A stretch of 64,000 nucleotides of DNA from Primula veris (Eukaryota > Streptophyta > Magnoliopsida > Ericales > Primulaceae). The notes beneath the pieces are model-generated. The model made no database searches and was not told the origin of the DNA. It was given only the letters and a program-made list of their open reading frames with translations. Of this stretch, positions 44,701-58,175 are shown one piece after another. Location of the stretch: the NCBI GenBank assembly GCA_963682055.1, contig OY821743.1, positions 27,390,702 through 27,454,701 on the forward strand. Reading direction: 5' to 3'. How positions within the stretch are numbered: the stretch's first letter is position 1; the number at the start of each line of letters is the position of its first letter. The translations under genes and the position numbers were made by a program.

Positions 44701-46004
44701 AACAGACATTAAATCCACTTTAAAATTCGGTATAAAAAGCACATCATGTAGAGAATATTCCGAATTTAAGAAACAGTCCCAGTGGACTCAATCAATGTCT
44801 TTCCACCATTAGGTAGTACGACATGTGGTAACGAACGACGCATGTCGTTATGTGAAAAATCAGTCGTCGAAGAAGTCATATGATCGGTGGCCCCACTATC
44901 AATAATCCAACGTTTGTTATTTAACAAACCTGGAGAGGACGAAGAGTTGGCATGATACATACCACTAGCAGAAGATTTGCTCAACAGCTCCCGAAGTTGT
45001 TGCAGTTGATCATGCGAGAAACCTGAGTTGGAACTTCCTTGGATCTCGCCTTCTTTAATTACCGAAAAGGCACTGACATTTTTTACTCCCCCGATAGGTC
45101 TGGACTGATTGCAGCGATTCTGGGGATGACTAGGAGGAAGTCCATGCAACTTGTAGCAGGTCTCGATATAATGACCAGGAGTGTTACAGTGCGTACAGTG
45201 TGATCGCACCCAAGCAGATCCAAAGCGGGGATGCCCATGGCCAGCGCGATCTTTGTCCCTATTTTGATATCCACGGTCGTTGTTATTTTTACGCACAGCC
45301 ATGACAGTCGAATTTTCGGCACTTCGAGAGGCGGACACCGCAATACTTCTTTGTTTTTCATGTGAGGAAATTGAATGATAAGCTTGTCGGGTGGAAGGCA
45401 AGGGACTCATGAGAAGAACTTGCCCGCGAACATTGCTAAAAGATTCGTTAAGACCCATAAGAAACTGCATAAGACGTTGCTGCTCAAGCTTAACGCCACA
45501 CTGACAAGCTTCGTCGTAGGTAGAAAGCTCATCCCACAAACTTTTAAACTTAGTATAATAAGTGGCCACAGAAAGTTGATCCTGCCTAAGGCAAGAGATA
45601 TCTCGTTGGATCTCATATATCCAGGGAGCATTACTTTGAGAAAAACGTTCTCGTAAATCCTCCCAAACTTCACGAGCCGTCGAATAGAACATAACACTAT
45701 CAGATAAATTATTGGAGATGGAATTGACGATCTAGGAATGAACCATATCATTGCATCGAGACCATGATGCGAACTCATCAGGATTATCAGTAAGAGACGG
45801 GGCAACAATGGTGCCATCAACAAAACCAAGTTTGTTTTTAGCATTAAGGGCCTTTGACATATACCTTTGCCAGGAAGAATAATTATCGCCCGTGAGGGGC
45901 TTGGAAACGAGAACCAACCCAGGATTATCCGAGTGGTGAAGGAAGAGGGGATTGGACCCATTAGATTGACTAGAGTTATCAACGGCTTCATCATCGCCAG
46001 CCAT
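41698..46004 (-). pseudogene. Copia-E gag-pol, several frameshifts
   Basis: Starts at the ATG at 46002-46004 (MAGDDEAVDNSSQSNG). Gag includes PLTGDNYSSWQRYMSKAL, a TAG at 45732, and an intact zinc knuckle CTHCNTPGHYIETC. Protease RWIIDSGATDHMTS follows. The frame changes near 44768 (one base missing), at 43971-43977 (seven C where the reading needs six), and near 43315. Integrase covers 44640-43700, RT 43250-42200 with YVDDI at about 42663-42649. A stop at 42185 is followed by a 13-bp exact duplication (42154-42166 and 42167-42179) that shifts the RNase H frame ([33 protein letters not shown]). It ends at 41698. Not functional. Confidence 0.92.
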
Positions 46005-46069
46005 CGGATGATATTATTTTAGAGAAGCGGAAGTATTTTAAGAAAGATAGAGAGAGGAAGGACGTTCCT

Positions 46070-46081
46070 GCTCTGATACCA
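46070..46081 (-). other. Primer binding site of Copia-E
   Basis: Minus strand TGGTATCAGAGC directly adjoining the 5' LTR. Confidence 0.9.
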
Positions 46082-46309
46082 TGTAAAGAAAGAGATAGAG
46101 AAAATATGATCGTGTATTATTCTTCTCATCAAGAAGGGCTATTTATACAAGAGTAGATACATGTGAGAAAGCGAAATAATAAATCAACACTACATTTTAA
46201 GAGACTATACATAGAACTAAACAAATTATGCACCTAGGATAATGTACATGAACCTATCCACTAAGTTAAGAGACTCTTTTGCTATTCCCAATGAGCACAC
46301 TTCTCAACA
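46082..46309 (-). repeat. Copia-E 5' LTR
   Basis: 228 bp. Minus-strand TATAAATAG near 46140 is the likely promoter. The GCTTG duplication follows. Confidence 0.92.
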
Positions 46310-46314
46310 GCTTG

Positions 46315-48055
46315 TATCAATTATTCTCCTTATTAATCATTAAAATAATTTTAATAAGTGATTCTAGTTATCTGCATTAATTATAATTCCAATACGATCG
46401 CAGTTTCATTTCATAAGTTCTAAAGTTTCCCTATTAATAGTCTTACGACATAAAGGAATTTTTCATCCATTATGACCGAGATGCTTTCAAGTCGATCGTG
46501 TTCATCGCACTTCGCCAATCTCGATGGTATATACCATTGTTATTATGGTGAATTACGATGAACACCGATCAATTTGATAAACATTTCAAAGATACTATAA
46601 TACAAGCAACACATGCATATGCCTAGAAGTCTTGATAAAACATCTATGAAATGGTATGTTCATGTCAATTCATCATTAATTAATTGTTAGACTATATATA
46701 TAGTGTATACAAGTATGATGAAATGATATCAGCATCGATCAATTTGTGTGATGTATATGCTAAAATTAATCATGATTCATTATAAGATGAGTTACATGGC
46801 TAGTTGATGTTTTTCCTGCTTGATCTGTTGCATTCACATTAATTCTATGCAATCTCTAATGAGTTTCTTGAATTTCATACATTTTCATCATAATTCTTGT
46901 TTAAATATTGTATTTTGTTTTGATTTCAAAAACAACTGTGAAATAGTCTTTTTAAGATGGCGTTTTAGTTTTTAAATTATCAATTTACTTACATAAAGTT
47001 GTTTCACTACTCTCCGATTTACTCCCAAAAGTATAAGTGACTTTCTAGATGTTCATAAATGGATAAATAATTTTTTCAACTTTATGAAATCATCAGAAAG
47101 ATAGAAAAATAAAAATAGAAATAAAAAAACTCACTCGTGAGTTGAAGAAAAAGAAAAAGGTATCTCAATTGAACATCTTTTCTAATATTTTTCTAGCATG
47201 CATTCACATTATTTAACCCAAAGCGGCAAGCGGTACCGGTCTTGTATTAAATGTATTATCTTCTAATAAATTTGAATTTTGCTAAGAAAAAATACCATGG
47301 GTTGTATTACAGATTTACAGAGTCGGTATACTCTCAATTTTTCAGCAAAAAATAAACAATATAAAGTGAAGAGAGATGCTGGCATAAAATCCTTAAAATA
47401 TTTTTACCAAATTAACAATTATAACCAAGTATTTTTCATCAATCTCAATATAAAAAATATACTTTCTCACATTGTACGATACATGAAATTGATTTTTTTG
47501 ATATATAAGTGTATCTTTATTTCCAATGAAAATGTATATATACTTTCATATTTTAGATATACCCATTTTAACAAGGTCATTGTATCTGAATTAAATAAAT
47601 TACTCGATAATGAAAGTAGGAGTACTCCATAGTATTAAAATATTTTATATATTATTAACGCATTAGTATACAAAACATTTCAAAACATAAATCAAACATT
47701 TATAACAAATACTTCTCGTTAGCTTTTATTAAATGTACATAAGAAACTGGCTCCACAATATACAGTCTGCATCACAAAGATGAACCATTTCTAACTGAAA
47801 TAATCAAAATTAATCGTTTCATAAATATTAAGTACTTTCATAACAGTGTTTGCACCGTTGCTCATGTCAACAAAATTCGTATTTGCTTTCATTATTATAT
47901 TATAACTTTTTTTGCATTCCTCACTCTTTTGTCCACCCAATTGATACAACATTTTTGCAGAATAGGTGAAGCCTTATGATGTGAAATAGAAAGGGACAAA
48001 TGAGAGATGTAGTTTTGCTCAATAGCATCACTGGTTATAGGAATTCATTAATAAC
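46315..48055 (+). repeat. Tandem unit 3 end and unit 4
   Basis: Bases 46315-46718 match 13735-14150. From about 46720 unit 4 begins (matching 14150 and 9742), runs through 47640 (matching 1-80), then matches 25410-25460, 25630-25740 and 2080-2180, ending near 48055. It shows the right edge of the array. No gene is seen. Confidence 0.72.
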
Positions 48056-48539
48056 AGTTACATCACTTAAATAATTAAACCAATAATTAATCTGGTTTAG
48101 TTATAAACCGGTATCTTTCAGTGAAAGTAATTTTTTTTTCCAGGTAAAATGCTTTACCCGATTTAGCGATTTCCATTTTCCAACTTTCGGAAAAGTATCA
48201 CATTCGCCCTTTGCAAAAAAGACAATAAACCCGTCCATATAGACATTTTTTCCCTTAAAAATCATTGAATCCCACATATGTAAACTTAATTCCTCACAGA
48301 CCTTTAATTATTTTGCTAGGCTAGTCATATGGATTTGACGTGGGACCATTTAAACTAAAAGAAACTTGCAAATTCAAGAAAATTTATCCACAATATTAGT
48401 GATTTTGAACATGCAATGCTTGTTCATATGAGGAGGTTTGATGTGGAACAATTAGCTGAGAAATTCATTTCTCATTTCTCTATCTAAAGATTAGCTCGTA
48501 TTTTGGTGGAATTCTGAGTTTATTTTCCATCCGTTTGAG
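48056..48539. other. Spacer, nothing recognised
   Basis: AT-rich. The last 150 bases may be decayed upstream gag sequence of the next element, but no frame is readable. Confidence 0.4.
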
Positions 48540-50990
48540 CGAAATTCAAATAACACCCGTTCGTTTGGTCTACCCATGTAACTGCATACACTGAAGAATT
48601 CTTGCGGTTGCAGTCCTGATGTAATGTTAATGAGACCGATGATCATCAAATTGCTCGTTATGTGCGAGGGCTGAAGTACGAAATACAAGACAAAATGCGG
48701 GTTCAAGCTATTCATTCTCTAGCGGATGCAAGGAAGATGGCATTACGAGCAGAGGCAAAGATTTCACAAAAGACTAGCCACCTGACAGCACTTCGAATGT
48801 ACAATTATGACACATTTGAAAAGGCACCACAACAGTCACGGTCTTCTACTCATGTTAGTAGACCAACTGGAATAAACACGGCACAAGGCTCAAAGCGAAC
48901 AACTGTAACTGTTGGAGAGAAACCACGAAACAAGACCACAAATAACATGTATGCCAGGCCAACAATTCGAAAGTGTTTCAGATGCCAACAACCTGGACAT
49001 AAATCAAATGAATTCCCTGAGTGAAGGCCCGTTCATGTGGTGGATCAGTTGAAGAAGACGAAGTTTTTGAAGATGAACATAACAAGTATGATGAAAGCGA
49101 GTGTGGCAAAGAACAAGAAAACGTAGTCTGTGTGCTACGACATATTTTGTGCTCCCCAAAACAAGAACTAACTCAGCGCATGAAACTTTTTTAAGCCAAA
49201 TGTCGAGTTGGAGAGGTTGTTTGTAGTTTGATTATAGACAGTTGCAGTTGCGAGAATCTGATCGCCCAAAAGTTGGTAGACCACCTCAAACTAACCAGCG
49301 AGCTGCATCCAACTCCTTATCGTATTGGCTGGATTAAGAATGGACCATTCATTCAAGTAACTAAGGTTTGCAAGGTGCCTATTTCAATGGGGAAAATTTA
49401 CAAATCTGAAGTTATTTGTGATCTTGTCGAAATGGACGCTTGCCATATCTTGTTGGGCAGACCTTGGCAGTTTGATGTTGATGCACAACATAAGAGTAGA
49501 GATAATACATATATGTTCAAATGGGATGATAATAAAATCATAATCGCTTCGTCCAGAAGTATAACGAAGGCTCCTAAAGTGCAAGGGAAAACTTATTTGG
49601 CAATTTCACAATGAGCAAATGAGTTTTCCACTGACATAAAAGGAATTTGATGGTGCATTTTTATTGGTAGCCAAAAGTGAACCTATTAAAGAGGACATTC
49701 GGAAGTCTATTAGGGAATTATTGGAGGAATTCCATTGTGTGGTAGTGGAGTCAGATCGCTTACCTCCGATCAGAGATATTCAACACCAAATTGATTTTAT
49801 TCTTGTGCTCACTTACCAAACCTGCCTCATTATCCAATGAGCCCGAAAGAGATCCATATTTTACAAGAAAATGTGGAAGAATTACTGCGAAAATAGCATA
49901 TCCGAGAAAGTATTAGCCCGTGTGCAGTTCCGGCCTTACTCGTATCAAAAAAAGATGGAACGTGGCGTATGTATGTTGATAGCCGAGCTAGTAACAAAAT
50001 TATTGTATAATATCGTTTTTCCATACCCCGACTAGAAGATATGATCGACTAATTAACTGGTTCCATGATGTTCTCGAAGATTGATCTAAAAAAGTGGTTA
50101 TCATCAAATACGGATTAGGTCTGGAGACGAGTAGAAGATTGCTTTCAAAACAAAGGATGGCCTTTTCGAGTGGATGGTTATGCGATTCGGCCTTTCTAAC
50201 GCGCCAAGCACATTAATACAACTTATGAATCAAGTTTTGAAGCTCTTCTTTGGTAAATTTGTGGTGGTCTACTTCGATAATATTTTGATTTTCAATCGCA
50301 ACGAGATAGAACACATGGGGCATTTGAGGAATGTCTTGAAAGAGCTACAAAAGAATGCAATTTTATGACGAAAATACAAACAATTAGGGATTGGCCAACA
50401 CTAAAATTTATAACTGAAGTGCGGAGTTATCATGGGCCTGCTACGTTCTACAAACGGCTTATTAGAAATTTTAGTAATGTTGCGGCTCCAATTACAAACT
50501 GCTTGAAGAAAAGGCAAGGCAAAAAATTCGAGTGGTCAGAATATGCGGCTAAATGTTTTGAGGAGAGCAAGCAAAAACTGATATCCGCACCTATCCTTGC
50601 TCTGCCAAATTTTGAGAAGCTATTTGAAATTGGATGCGATGCTTTCGGAACTGGAGTTGGAGTGCTTTCATAAGAAACGAGGCTAGACGCATATTTTAGT
50701 GAGAAATTAAACAAAGCAATACAAAATTGTACGATGTGGTCCAAAAGTTGTACGATGTGGTCCAAGCCTTGAAAAATTGGGAGCATTATTTGTTACCCAT
50801 AGAATTTGTAATTTATTGTGACCATCAATCTCTCGTGCATTTTAAAAACCAAAGAGAAATTAAAAACAAAATGCATGTTCGATGGGTTGCTTATCTCGGA
50901 CAATCCAATTATGTTATAAAGAGAAGCATCAGCGGCAATAATGTTTCTCAAAGTCGGCAACAAATTCTTGTGGTATTAGCACCAGAGTGA
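48540..50990 (+). pseudogene. Gypsy remnant: gag, protease, RT, part of RNase H
   Basis: A truncated Ty3/gypsy internal region without recognised LTRs. Gag end at 48570-49022 (RYVRGLKYEIQDKMRV; zinc knuckle CFRCQQPGHKSNEF with the last Cys changed to Phe). The protease-like domain at 49228-49614 has IIDSCSC in place of the usual D-S/T-G and ends in MDACHILLGRPWQF. RT pieces at 49850-50360 include [31 protein letters not shown] and the catalytic motif changed to YFDNIL. RNase H begins FEIGCDAFGTG near 50627. A 21-bp tandem duplication (TTGTACGATGTGGTCC) is at about 50727-50765. Integrase is absent. Decay and chromovirus-like protease wording suggest an old chromovirus copy. Confidence 0.8.
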
Positions 50991-51031
50991 ATTATACAAG
51001 CTTGATAGGATCTCATTACGCTCTAATGTAG

Positions 51032-54000
51032 TCATTGTGACAAAGAGAAGCCATCCACCAGACATTGGGATCTCATCTCTTGCATAAGACCTTGAAACAA
51101 ACTAGGATTACTCGTAACAACACCATCCACATTCTCAAACAACATCCTCTTCATAGATTCTGTATCATCCACTGTCCAAGCAAATACCTTCTTTTGTCTC
51201 CTGCCATATTACAATGAATGGATTTAATTAGAAAAAGCATTCATTAACACATTTATTCACATGGACCACATTAAAGAACTGGCATCACATTGAAAATAAA
51301 ATAAATCCAAGCTACAATGGAAAATTGAAACAAATGTCAACAAACTCTCAATTCCATGTATATCAAAGAGCTCTCTGAAGCATTTCTACGTGACACTAGT
51401 ATTTTATGGACACTTCTTAAAAAAAAAAAAAATAGGTTTGTTTTGAGTTGTTTGTTTGTAGATTGTTTATACTTTATTCAAATATCGGCATGTTCTCCTC
51501 TTTTAACTTGCTGCATCTTGAGTTAAAATTTCTATCATGATTTCAATTAACCGAAGTATGCCAATTTATGCATTTCATTGGATAAAATCAATTGATCATC
51601 ATCTAGACTTCTTATTCACATAATCATCAATTAATTGGAAAAGAAAAGATGGAGTAATAATTTGTGTCCCAACTGTTTCCTTTCATGTTCAATCTGTTTT
51701 CTTCATACCTTAAGTTTATACACCTGGTCATCATAACAGTTTACTTATGCATAAAATAGTCCTTTGGGTAAAAAAAATATTTCATGGTTTGACTTCGCCA
51801 CACAAGCATATATACACACACCTCACGGCTCTTCTAATTAGTTTGGTATTCAGTAATTAATGAGAGTTTAGATACCCGTGAAGGACTTTCATGAGCATTT
51901 CATTGATCAAATGATGGAAAACGCCAACAACACTAGCTCCTCTCATCCTCAACAGGTTGCTTCTAGTCCCAGTCAAGTGGTGTTTCATGACTATGTAACC
52001 TACCTGCAATCTCAACTTCATTAAAAACAGAAAGAAAACACAATATTTTTTTCAAATGAAAAGAAAACACATCATATGAATTAGTTATTATAACAGCATC
52101 ACCACTTCATGCACTTTATGTCAATCAAAATAAATAGTAAAAAGAGTCGATAAAAACTATAAAAAAAAACAGGTCAACAAAAGCCGAAAGGGAAAACTGC
52201 TGATCTAAACACCTGACCAACTGACATAGCAGGTTAGTAATTATGGGTCAAACAAAGTAACACTGTTATGGTTTTGAATAGCACAGAGCAATCATATTAA
52301 TGACACAAAAGAATCGGATTTTTATGACCTTTTAGCCAAAATTATGATTTCTCGCCCCTCCGCAGCCTTTGATACCAGAATTTCAAGGGGAACAAACAAA
52401 TAGAACATCTAAATATGAGAATCATAGTCAAGCTTGTTTCAGTAATGTCAACAATAATATATGGCCACTCAGTTCAAAAGATTTCTCCAAACAATATCTG
52501 ATTATGTGATAAAACCATATCTGCTACTATTCTCTCTCTTATTTCACTAAAGCTTCGCAGCAGTGTTATATATATATATTTGTGTGTACGTGTATGTTAC
52601 AGTAAAGATGATGATATTTCTGTGTTAGTGTTAGGGATAATTACAGCCCTTAGATTATTTGTGTATGATCATGTTGTAACCGTTAGATCATATGAAGCGG
52701 TGTAGTCACAGATAATGACACGTGTACTAGGAATCAACGGCATCTAAGGCAGCAGTTAATAAACTGCTATTAGTAACTGCTTTTTCAAATGTTGTAAATC
52801 AGTATAAATAGGTGTGTTAGTGTCAATATAAGGACAGGTATGAAATAATCAGTTTTTATTACGTTTCTATTCAATTTGCGATTGAATTCCGATTTCGTAT
52901 TCTAGTTTTAACTGTAGAACGACTGGTATACAACAGATTAATGCAAATTATGTGGCACACGAGTATGGATAATTATTACCTCAGTTTCTGATGACAGTTT
53001 AAGCACATCCCTTGCTAAAGTGTCACTCTTGGCCCAGACAAGGCAGTTCTTACATTTTGCTTTCTCCACCTGAAATATTTCCAAAAGGTCACCAGAAGAA
53101 AAGAAAGATGTTGCATGATACAATGCATCTCCATCAGGAAATAGCTATCTAATTCTACTATCTAAAAAGAAAGAAAAATAACTCACAATGGCAAGTATTT
53201 CATTGGCAAGTCTTTTTTCGTAGAACGGAGGCCCAACTTTTGCATCCAAAATTACCTGTCTAACGGAACTTGATATCATCTGAAACACATCCAATAGAAG
53301 CGGTGTGAGAAACCATCAGGAGATTCAATTTTCTTATTTTTTTGGGTATAAAATACTTCTATATAAAATGGATCATGATCTACCTTGACTGCATCCTCCA
53401 CCAGAGGGATTCTCAGATCATGAAACTTCGACTGCAACTGATTACTAGCTTTCAGTCCTTTAATCTACAGCACATAGTACAATATTTTATTCACATGGCA
53501 ATTCTTTATATGAACCACAGTAAAAAATTAATAAATTGCAAATAACCATATACAGATGATGAAAACTATCACCTCTTCCATGGTCAAGTGCCCAACCTTC
53601 ATACTACCGTTCCCAGATATCTGTTGCAACTCTCTACCTGCGTCATATGATAATCAAGTCTCCAATTGTTCATAATATTAAGTCTCCAGCAGCTTAATTC
53701 ATAGTATAAGTGAAAACTCGTATAATGATAAAAACAGAATCTTTCTTCTTAAGTATATGACTATGGGGATGCTCAATGTCCTTAAAGACTTCAGAGACCA
53801 TAACATAATGGATATTGAAAATTATGAACTAAATAATATATACAAAGTGGAAAAAATAAAATCTCATTCATTATTTTGGCCCACAACATCATATTTTTCT
53901 CATTTACAATAGACAAGCCCTGTGTCCGCAAAGGTTTTAGAGGAAGAAATAAATTTTCAATTGTTAAAAGATGAAAGAGAATAATAATCGGTAATACTAT

Positions 54001-57000
54001 GAGCGCCACCACTCCTTACACATATCCACACATATAGCATATGTGTCAGTTTTTAATTGGTTTCAAATTTCTTAAATAACTCTCTTTCTCTTTCCAGTAA
54101 CTACCATATCTGTGTCTGGATGTGTAGGAGTACATGTTTTGCAAAACGCATCATATTCCTCATTTACAATACAAGTTACACAACTAGACAACACAAAAAT
54201 AGGAAATATTTGAATATAATCAAATAAATCCAACCATAATCCTACAATATCTTGAATAACACCTCAATAATTAGTTAATCAGAAAACAACCTGTTATTTT
54301 TGAAACCCGATTTCTCCATCACCCTAATCTCCTATCACAATATGTTCGAAAGAAAAAAAACACATCAAGACCAACAACAAACGCATCAAGACCAACAAAA
54401 AATAAGTTTACCATTAGATACCAAGACATAAAACTTCAACATCTGGTGTGAAAAAACCATGCAATCACGGAAAACTCCAATTCATCAAACTGGGCAACGA
54501 ATTGGGCCGATAATTAACTGTATTAACATCGGCGGCAATGATGCTTATATAAATCAAAAACTTAATTGTATGTTAAAAGTTTTAGTCAAGGCCTCAAGGA
54601 AATGCTTAAAAAATAATACAGTAGCAGGAGCGGCTAAACAAGTAAACCGGCTGGTGAAGCAGAAATTGTGAAGCTAATCAGCAAAAAGGGTCTGCGAGAT
54701 TCGAACCCAGGAGTCAGAACCTCCTATCTGAAAGTCAGTCTTGCCACTAGGCTAGCCCTAGAGGTTTATTACTAATATAATAACCCAAATCCTAAAATAT
54801 CTTCAACACGGAAAACCAAGCTTAAACTCGAAACTTCCTTGCCACAATGTGTTTAAATTCAAGATCTTCTTAATACATAAAAACCTTGCAAAAGTATAAT
54901 AAAATAGCCTATTATTTAATATGTTCCTTGACTAACTCAGCTACACTTTTGCATGTAGAAATCAGTACAAGGCATTACAAGCATTAACTCGATGCTAAAA
55001 TAAGCAGAATACAGAATAAGCAATAAAAGTAATAAAAAAAAAAAATCAGAATTCATGGTAAATAGTAAAAAAAACTTTATTACCTAAACACGAGTCATGG
55101 TAATATAGCACAGTGACATCACCAGAACTAATGTTTCATTAGTAAAATAACTATATACTGAAGAAGTGTAATGCAAGAAAATTAGTCACATTCATCTTAA
55201 TTCCATAAAATGAAGATGTTATAGTTGTCCAAGCAAACTAACCATAAACAAAGGAAACGAGTTTCATCCATTGGAAGGTAAACACTTAAATTATAAATAT
55301 GTATCTAAAGATTTCTAAACTATTTGAGCATGTATGATTCTGAAGGTCCTTTCCTACTTGTTGCGAAAGCAATACAGTTTGAGGTATACATCAAAATTTA
55401 ACACATGGACCATGGAAAAAAATGATGAAACAGAATTATGTACCTATCATGAAGTGCGAAAAGAAATCCATCTAAAGACCGAGAAACATCAATCTCAATG
55501 CAATCTGCCTGAGAACGAAGGGCTTCACTGTAAGCATCCATCTGTAAAATGAGAAAGTATAACATTACAAACCCTCAGCCAAACAAAGAGCATTTTTTTT
55601 TTGGCTTTTCCTCCAAGAAATGAAACATACGGGTAGGGTAAAATATTAACTAAAGCGATGAGCTAAGGATACAATACTGGCAACTGGATATGACCGTCAC
55701 CCCGCCAAATATAGAGTTAATTGAAGGCAACATAAGCCCATTAGAGTCTTACTAAGCCACTCTTTGGACTCCACTACCTCCCAAGAAAAATATTTAACAC
55801 CTTGTGAATGTTGTTTGTTGTATCATATCGACCCATATTTCTATAAGAAAAAGCCCAAAGAAGACAATCTAGACTCTCTGTTGAAGTGGATTTTATATGT
55901 ACACAGATAACCAAAACTTAAAGTCAAACTTTAGAAAATTTCCACAAACCCCTCTTATTTATAACCTGAGTGTTGGTGTAAGACTTTACTAAGGCACTTC
56001 AAATGGACCCCATCAATGGTCACAAAAATGAGACAATCTCTACTTGGTGTTTAATTGGCATTCTATGGAATGGACCTAGATAAAACCTTCTCAGGTAAGC
56101 GGAACAAGAACAACTTGACAACGACAAAAACTATCAAAAAAATTAATATTTATCTCTTTTGTTCTTCACTCGTCAGTCATCACTAGGGAACACATCCTGA
56201 CTACGACAAAAGCCAATAGGCATGATTACATGGTACAAACTTAAAACCAATGATAGAGTTTATCAATTTCATGATGTTTATATAGTGACTGGGAATTATC
56301 TAAAAGTGGAGTCTCATTAAGCACAACTTACACTCAAAAGTTGAGTTAATTTGATAAGCAAAAACTTATATATTCTTTCCAGCTGTTACCATGATAGTGG
56401 TAATACAAAAAAAATGCTTGTCTCAAACATTCTAGAGTTTAGAGAACGACAATAAGTGGGTGGGTACATACTATATAACATCCTAACAAATTTAGTAGGA
56501 AAGGAAGTAATAAAAAGGGTCACATACTGTGTTTGGAAAGGCCTTGGTCGAGTCACCGCCATGTGCACATACTAGAGGAGGACTATTCAACCAACCACAT
56601 CTTTTCAACAGCATCTGCCAGAATACGAGCAAGGTGTGAAGAAAAGAGAAAACTCACATCCAACTTCACAAATATGATTTTCTATAGCACTTTATGAACC
56701 TTCGGATGAATAAATGCAAAATAAATTTGAAACATGTACTTTATTAATCAAATGAAATAAGAAAGCTGCACTCAAACTTCACAATTTTAATAAAAGAAGC
56801 GCAAATTTATCTTAACCTTTACCAATCAAATCAAGCAGCAAGTTAAGGGTCACATTTCAAAACTTTTTCTTTCTTTTTTGTTCTGATAAGCATAGCTGGG
56901 AAAAAGCACCAGGATGAGCCAGAAATACTTGAATTTTCGATTCAGGACAAAGCTCGAATTATACAAGTGAACAACATTTCAACCAATAATAGGAGGATTC

Positions 57001-58175
57001 TGTTACAAATGTCCTAAGCCAATGAAATCATAGGGAAAATCACTTAAGTGCAAATCATGCCGTCAATGTGTAATATTGTACTGTCACTGAACATAATTAC
57101 AAACTGAAGCTGAATATTCTGCAAAACTAGGATGTTTTCCACTCTGAATTTTGAAAGTCCGTCAAATCCTAACTGAACTAAAACATCGGGAGATTAATGA
57201 GTAAATATAAAATAGGTGAGTTCACATTTTAGCCTAGATATAAAGATACATTGGTGCCTCAGCCTATCTCTCAAACCTAACTTAGTATTGCCTAAGTTCT
57301 TTATATCTTTACAAAGTTAAAAATGATTTATTCATAAGAAAACAATTTGACAAAAGAATCATAAAATCAGACGTATACGATGAGACATCCATGTTCCCGT
57401 CAAAACACCAATGTCCGCAGAAACTTTCTTTAAACCTTTCCTATGCAACAAAAACTATGATCGGTTATATAAATACAGTGGTGGATCCATAATCTCTATA
57501 CCGGAGGTGTTCAAAACTCATGTAGTTATTATGCTATCATGCGAGGGTGCTGAAAGACTAAAACCTACTCCTATAATTTTTCTTGTTAGTAAAAATCACT
57601 TTTTTTTAAAAGCTCGATATAACCTTAAAAGCTGGCTGGCTTTCCGCTTTTTAGGCCTCTAAAAGCTTGCGCTCTCTACGCTTATAGTGTAGCTCTTGCA
57701 AAAAGGATTTAGCTAAGATTTCGCTTTTCAAACACTCATAAAAATCAGAGTAATCTTAATTATGGTAGTCTTGCAGTGAATAAATAACTTATAGGAATCA
57801 TTAGCAACTATAAAGCTGATTAAATTTACTTTTTGTAACTATAGTTTATTATACCAAGACATTTCCATATGCTTCAATAAATCCTCATTATAGAAAAACA
57901 AACAGACACTAATCCTAGCTCAAGAAAAAAAAAGAGAAATTAAAACAATAATAATAAATTTAATAATATGATTAAAAGATAAATAAATAAATAGTAGTGA
58001 CCTGATGAAAGCGCTTGAGACGGAAGTGAAAATAAAAAGGAGGAACGATAGCAATAAAAACGAGAGATATTAACAATAATATTAACGAATTTCGAGAAAT
58101 AAATAGTCTTATATTTCTCCATATTTTTCTCTGTTTCCCCTGATATTGTCTCCTATTCACCCTTGAGATCGCCAT
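51032..58175 (-). CDS. GDPD4: Glycerophosphodiester phosphodiesterase GDPD4-like, 9 exons
   Basis: Exons (minus strand): 58175-58002, 56614-56528, 55541-55444, 53633-53573, 53464-53384, 53279-53187, 53069-52980, 52003-51876, 51200-51032 (stop 51034-51032). Every intron is GT-AG, phases agree, and the product is 326 residues. Residues about 30-48 are a hydrophobic signal anchor (SLILLLISLVFIAIVPPFYF), so it is membrane-bound, probably secretory. The GP-PDE domain follows: AHGGDSTKAFPNT (catalytic H76), CIEIDVS (metal ligands E103, D105), ALHD (second His, H118), then VILDAKVG, and a C-terminus with KKVFAWTVDD and VVTSNP. Two usual GDPD signature residues differ: HRG is HGG and PENT is PNT. The enzyme family hydrolyses glycerophosphodiesters to glycerol-3-phosphate and an alcohol. 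It is the only intact host gene seen here. Confidence 0.9.
52629..52935 (+). repeat. Possible solo LTR in GDPD4 intron 7
   Basis: Runs from TGTTAGGGATAATTAC to TGGTATACAACA, with an internal ACACGTGT and a TATA box (TATAAATAGG near 52803). TG-CA ends, length about 307 bp and promoter layout look like a copia LTR. No matching target duplication is seen (GTTAG against GATTA), so it is uncertain. Confidence 0.4.
54680..54770 (-). mobile_element. tRNA-derived SINE-like sequence in GDPD4 intron 3
   Basis: On the minus strand, TAGCCTAGTGGCAAG (A-box-like) is followed about 35 bases later by GGGTTCGAATCTC (B box), the internal polymerase III promoter pattern of plant SINEs and tRNAs. No cloverleaf acceptor stem was found, so a tRNA-derived SINE head is likelier than a tRNA gene. 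The body would extend to lower coordinates; its end was not fixed. Confidence 0.5.

Larger units (their letters stand above)
41463..46309 (-). mobile_element. Copia-E, LTR retrotransposon (Ale/Retrofit-like)
   Basis: 4,847 bp with short 228-bp LTRs (plus-strand TGTAAAG to CTCAACA), Met-tRNA primer site and purine tract, read on the minus strand. The target duplication is GCTTG at 41458-41462 and 46310-46314; the empty site is the block at about 13725-13745. LTRs differ at about 15 of 228 positions by hand. Short LTRs and the gag style suggest the Ale/Retrofit lineage. The frame is broken by stops, frameshifts and a 13-bp tandem duplication. Confidence 0.94.

Noticed and set aside
54690..54765. 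Functional tRNA gene on the minus strand
   Set aside because: Internal promoter boxes are present but no convincing acceptor stem or anticodon arm could be paired.
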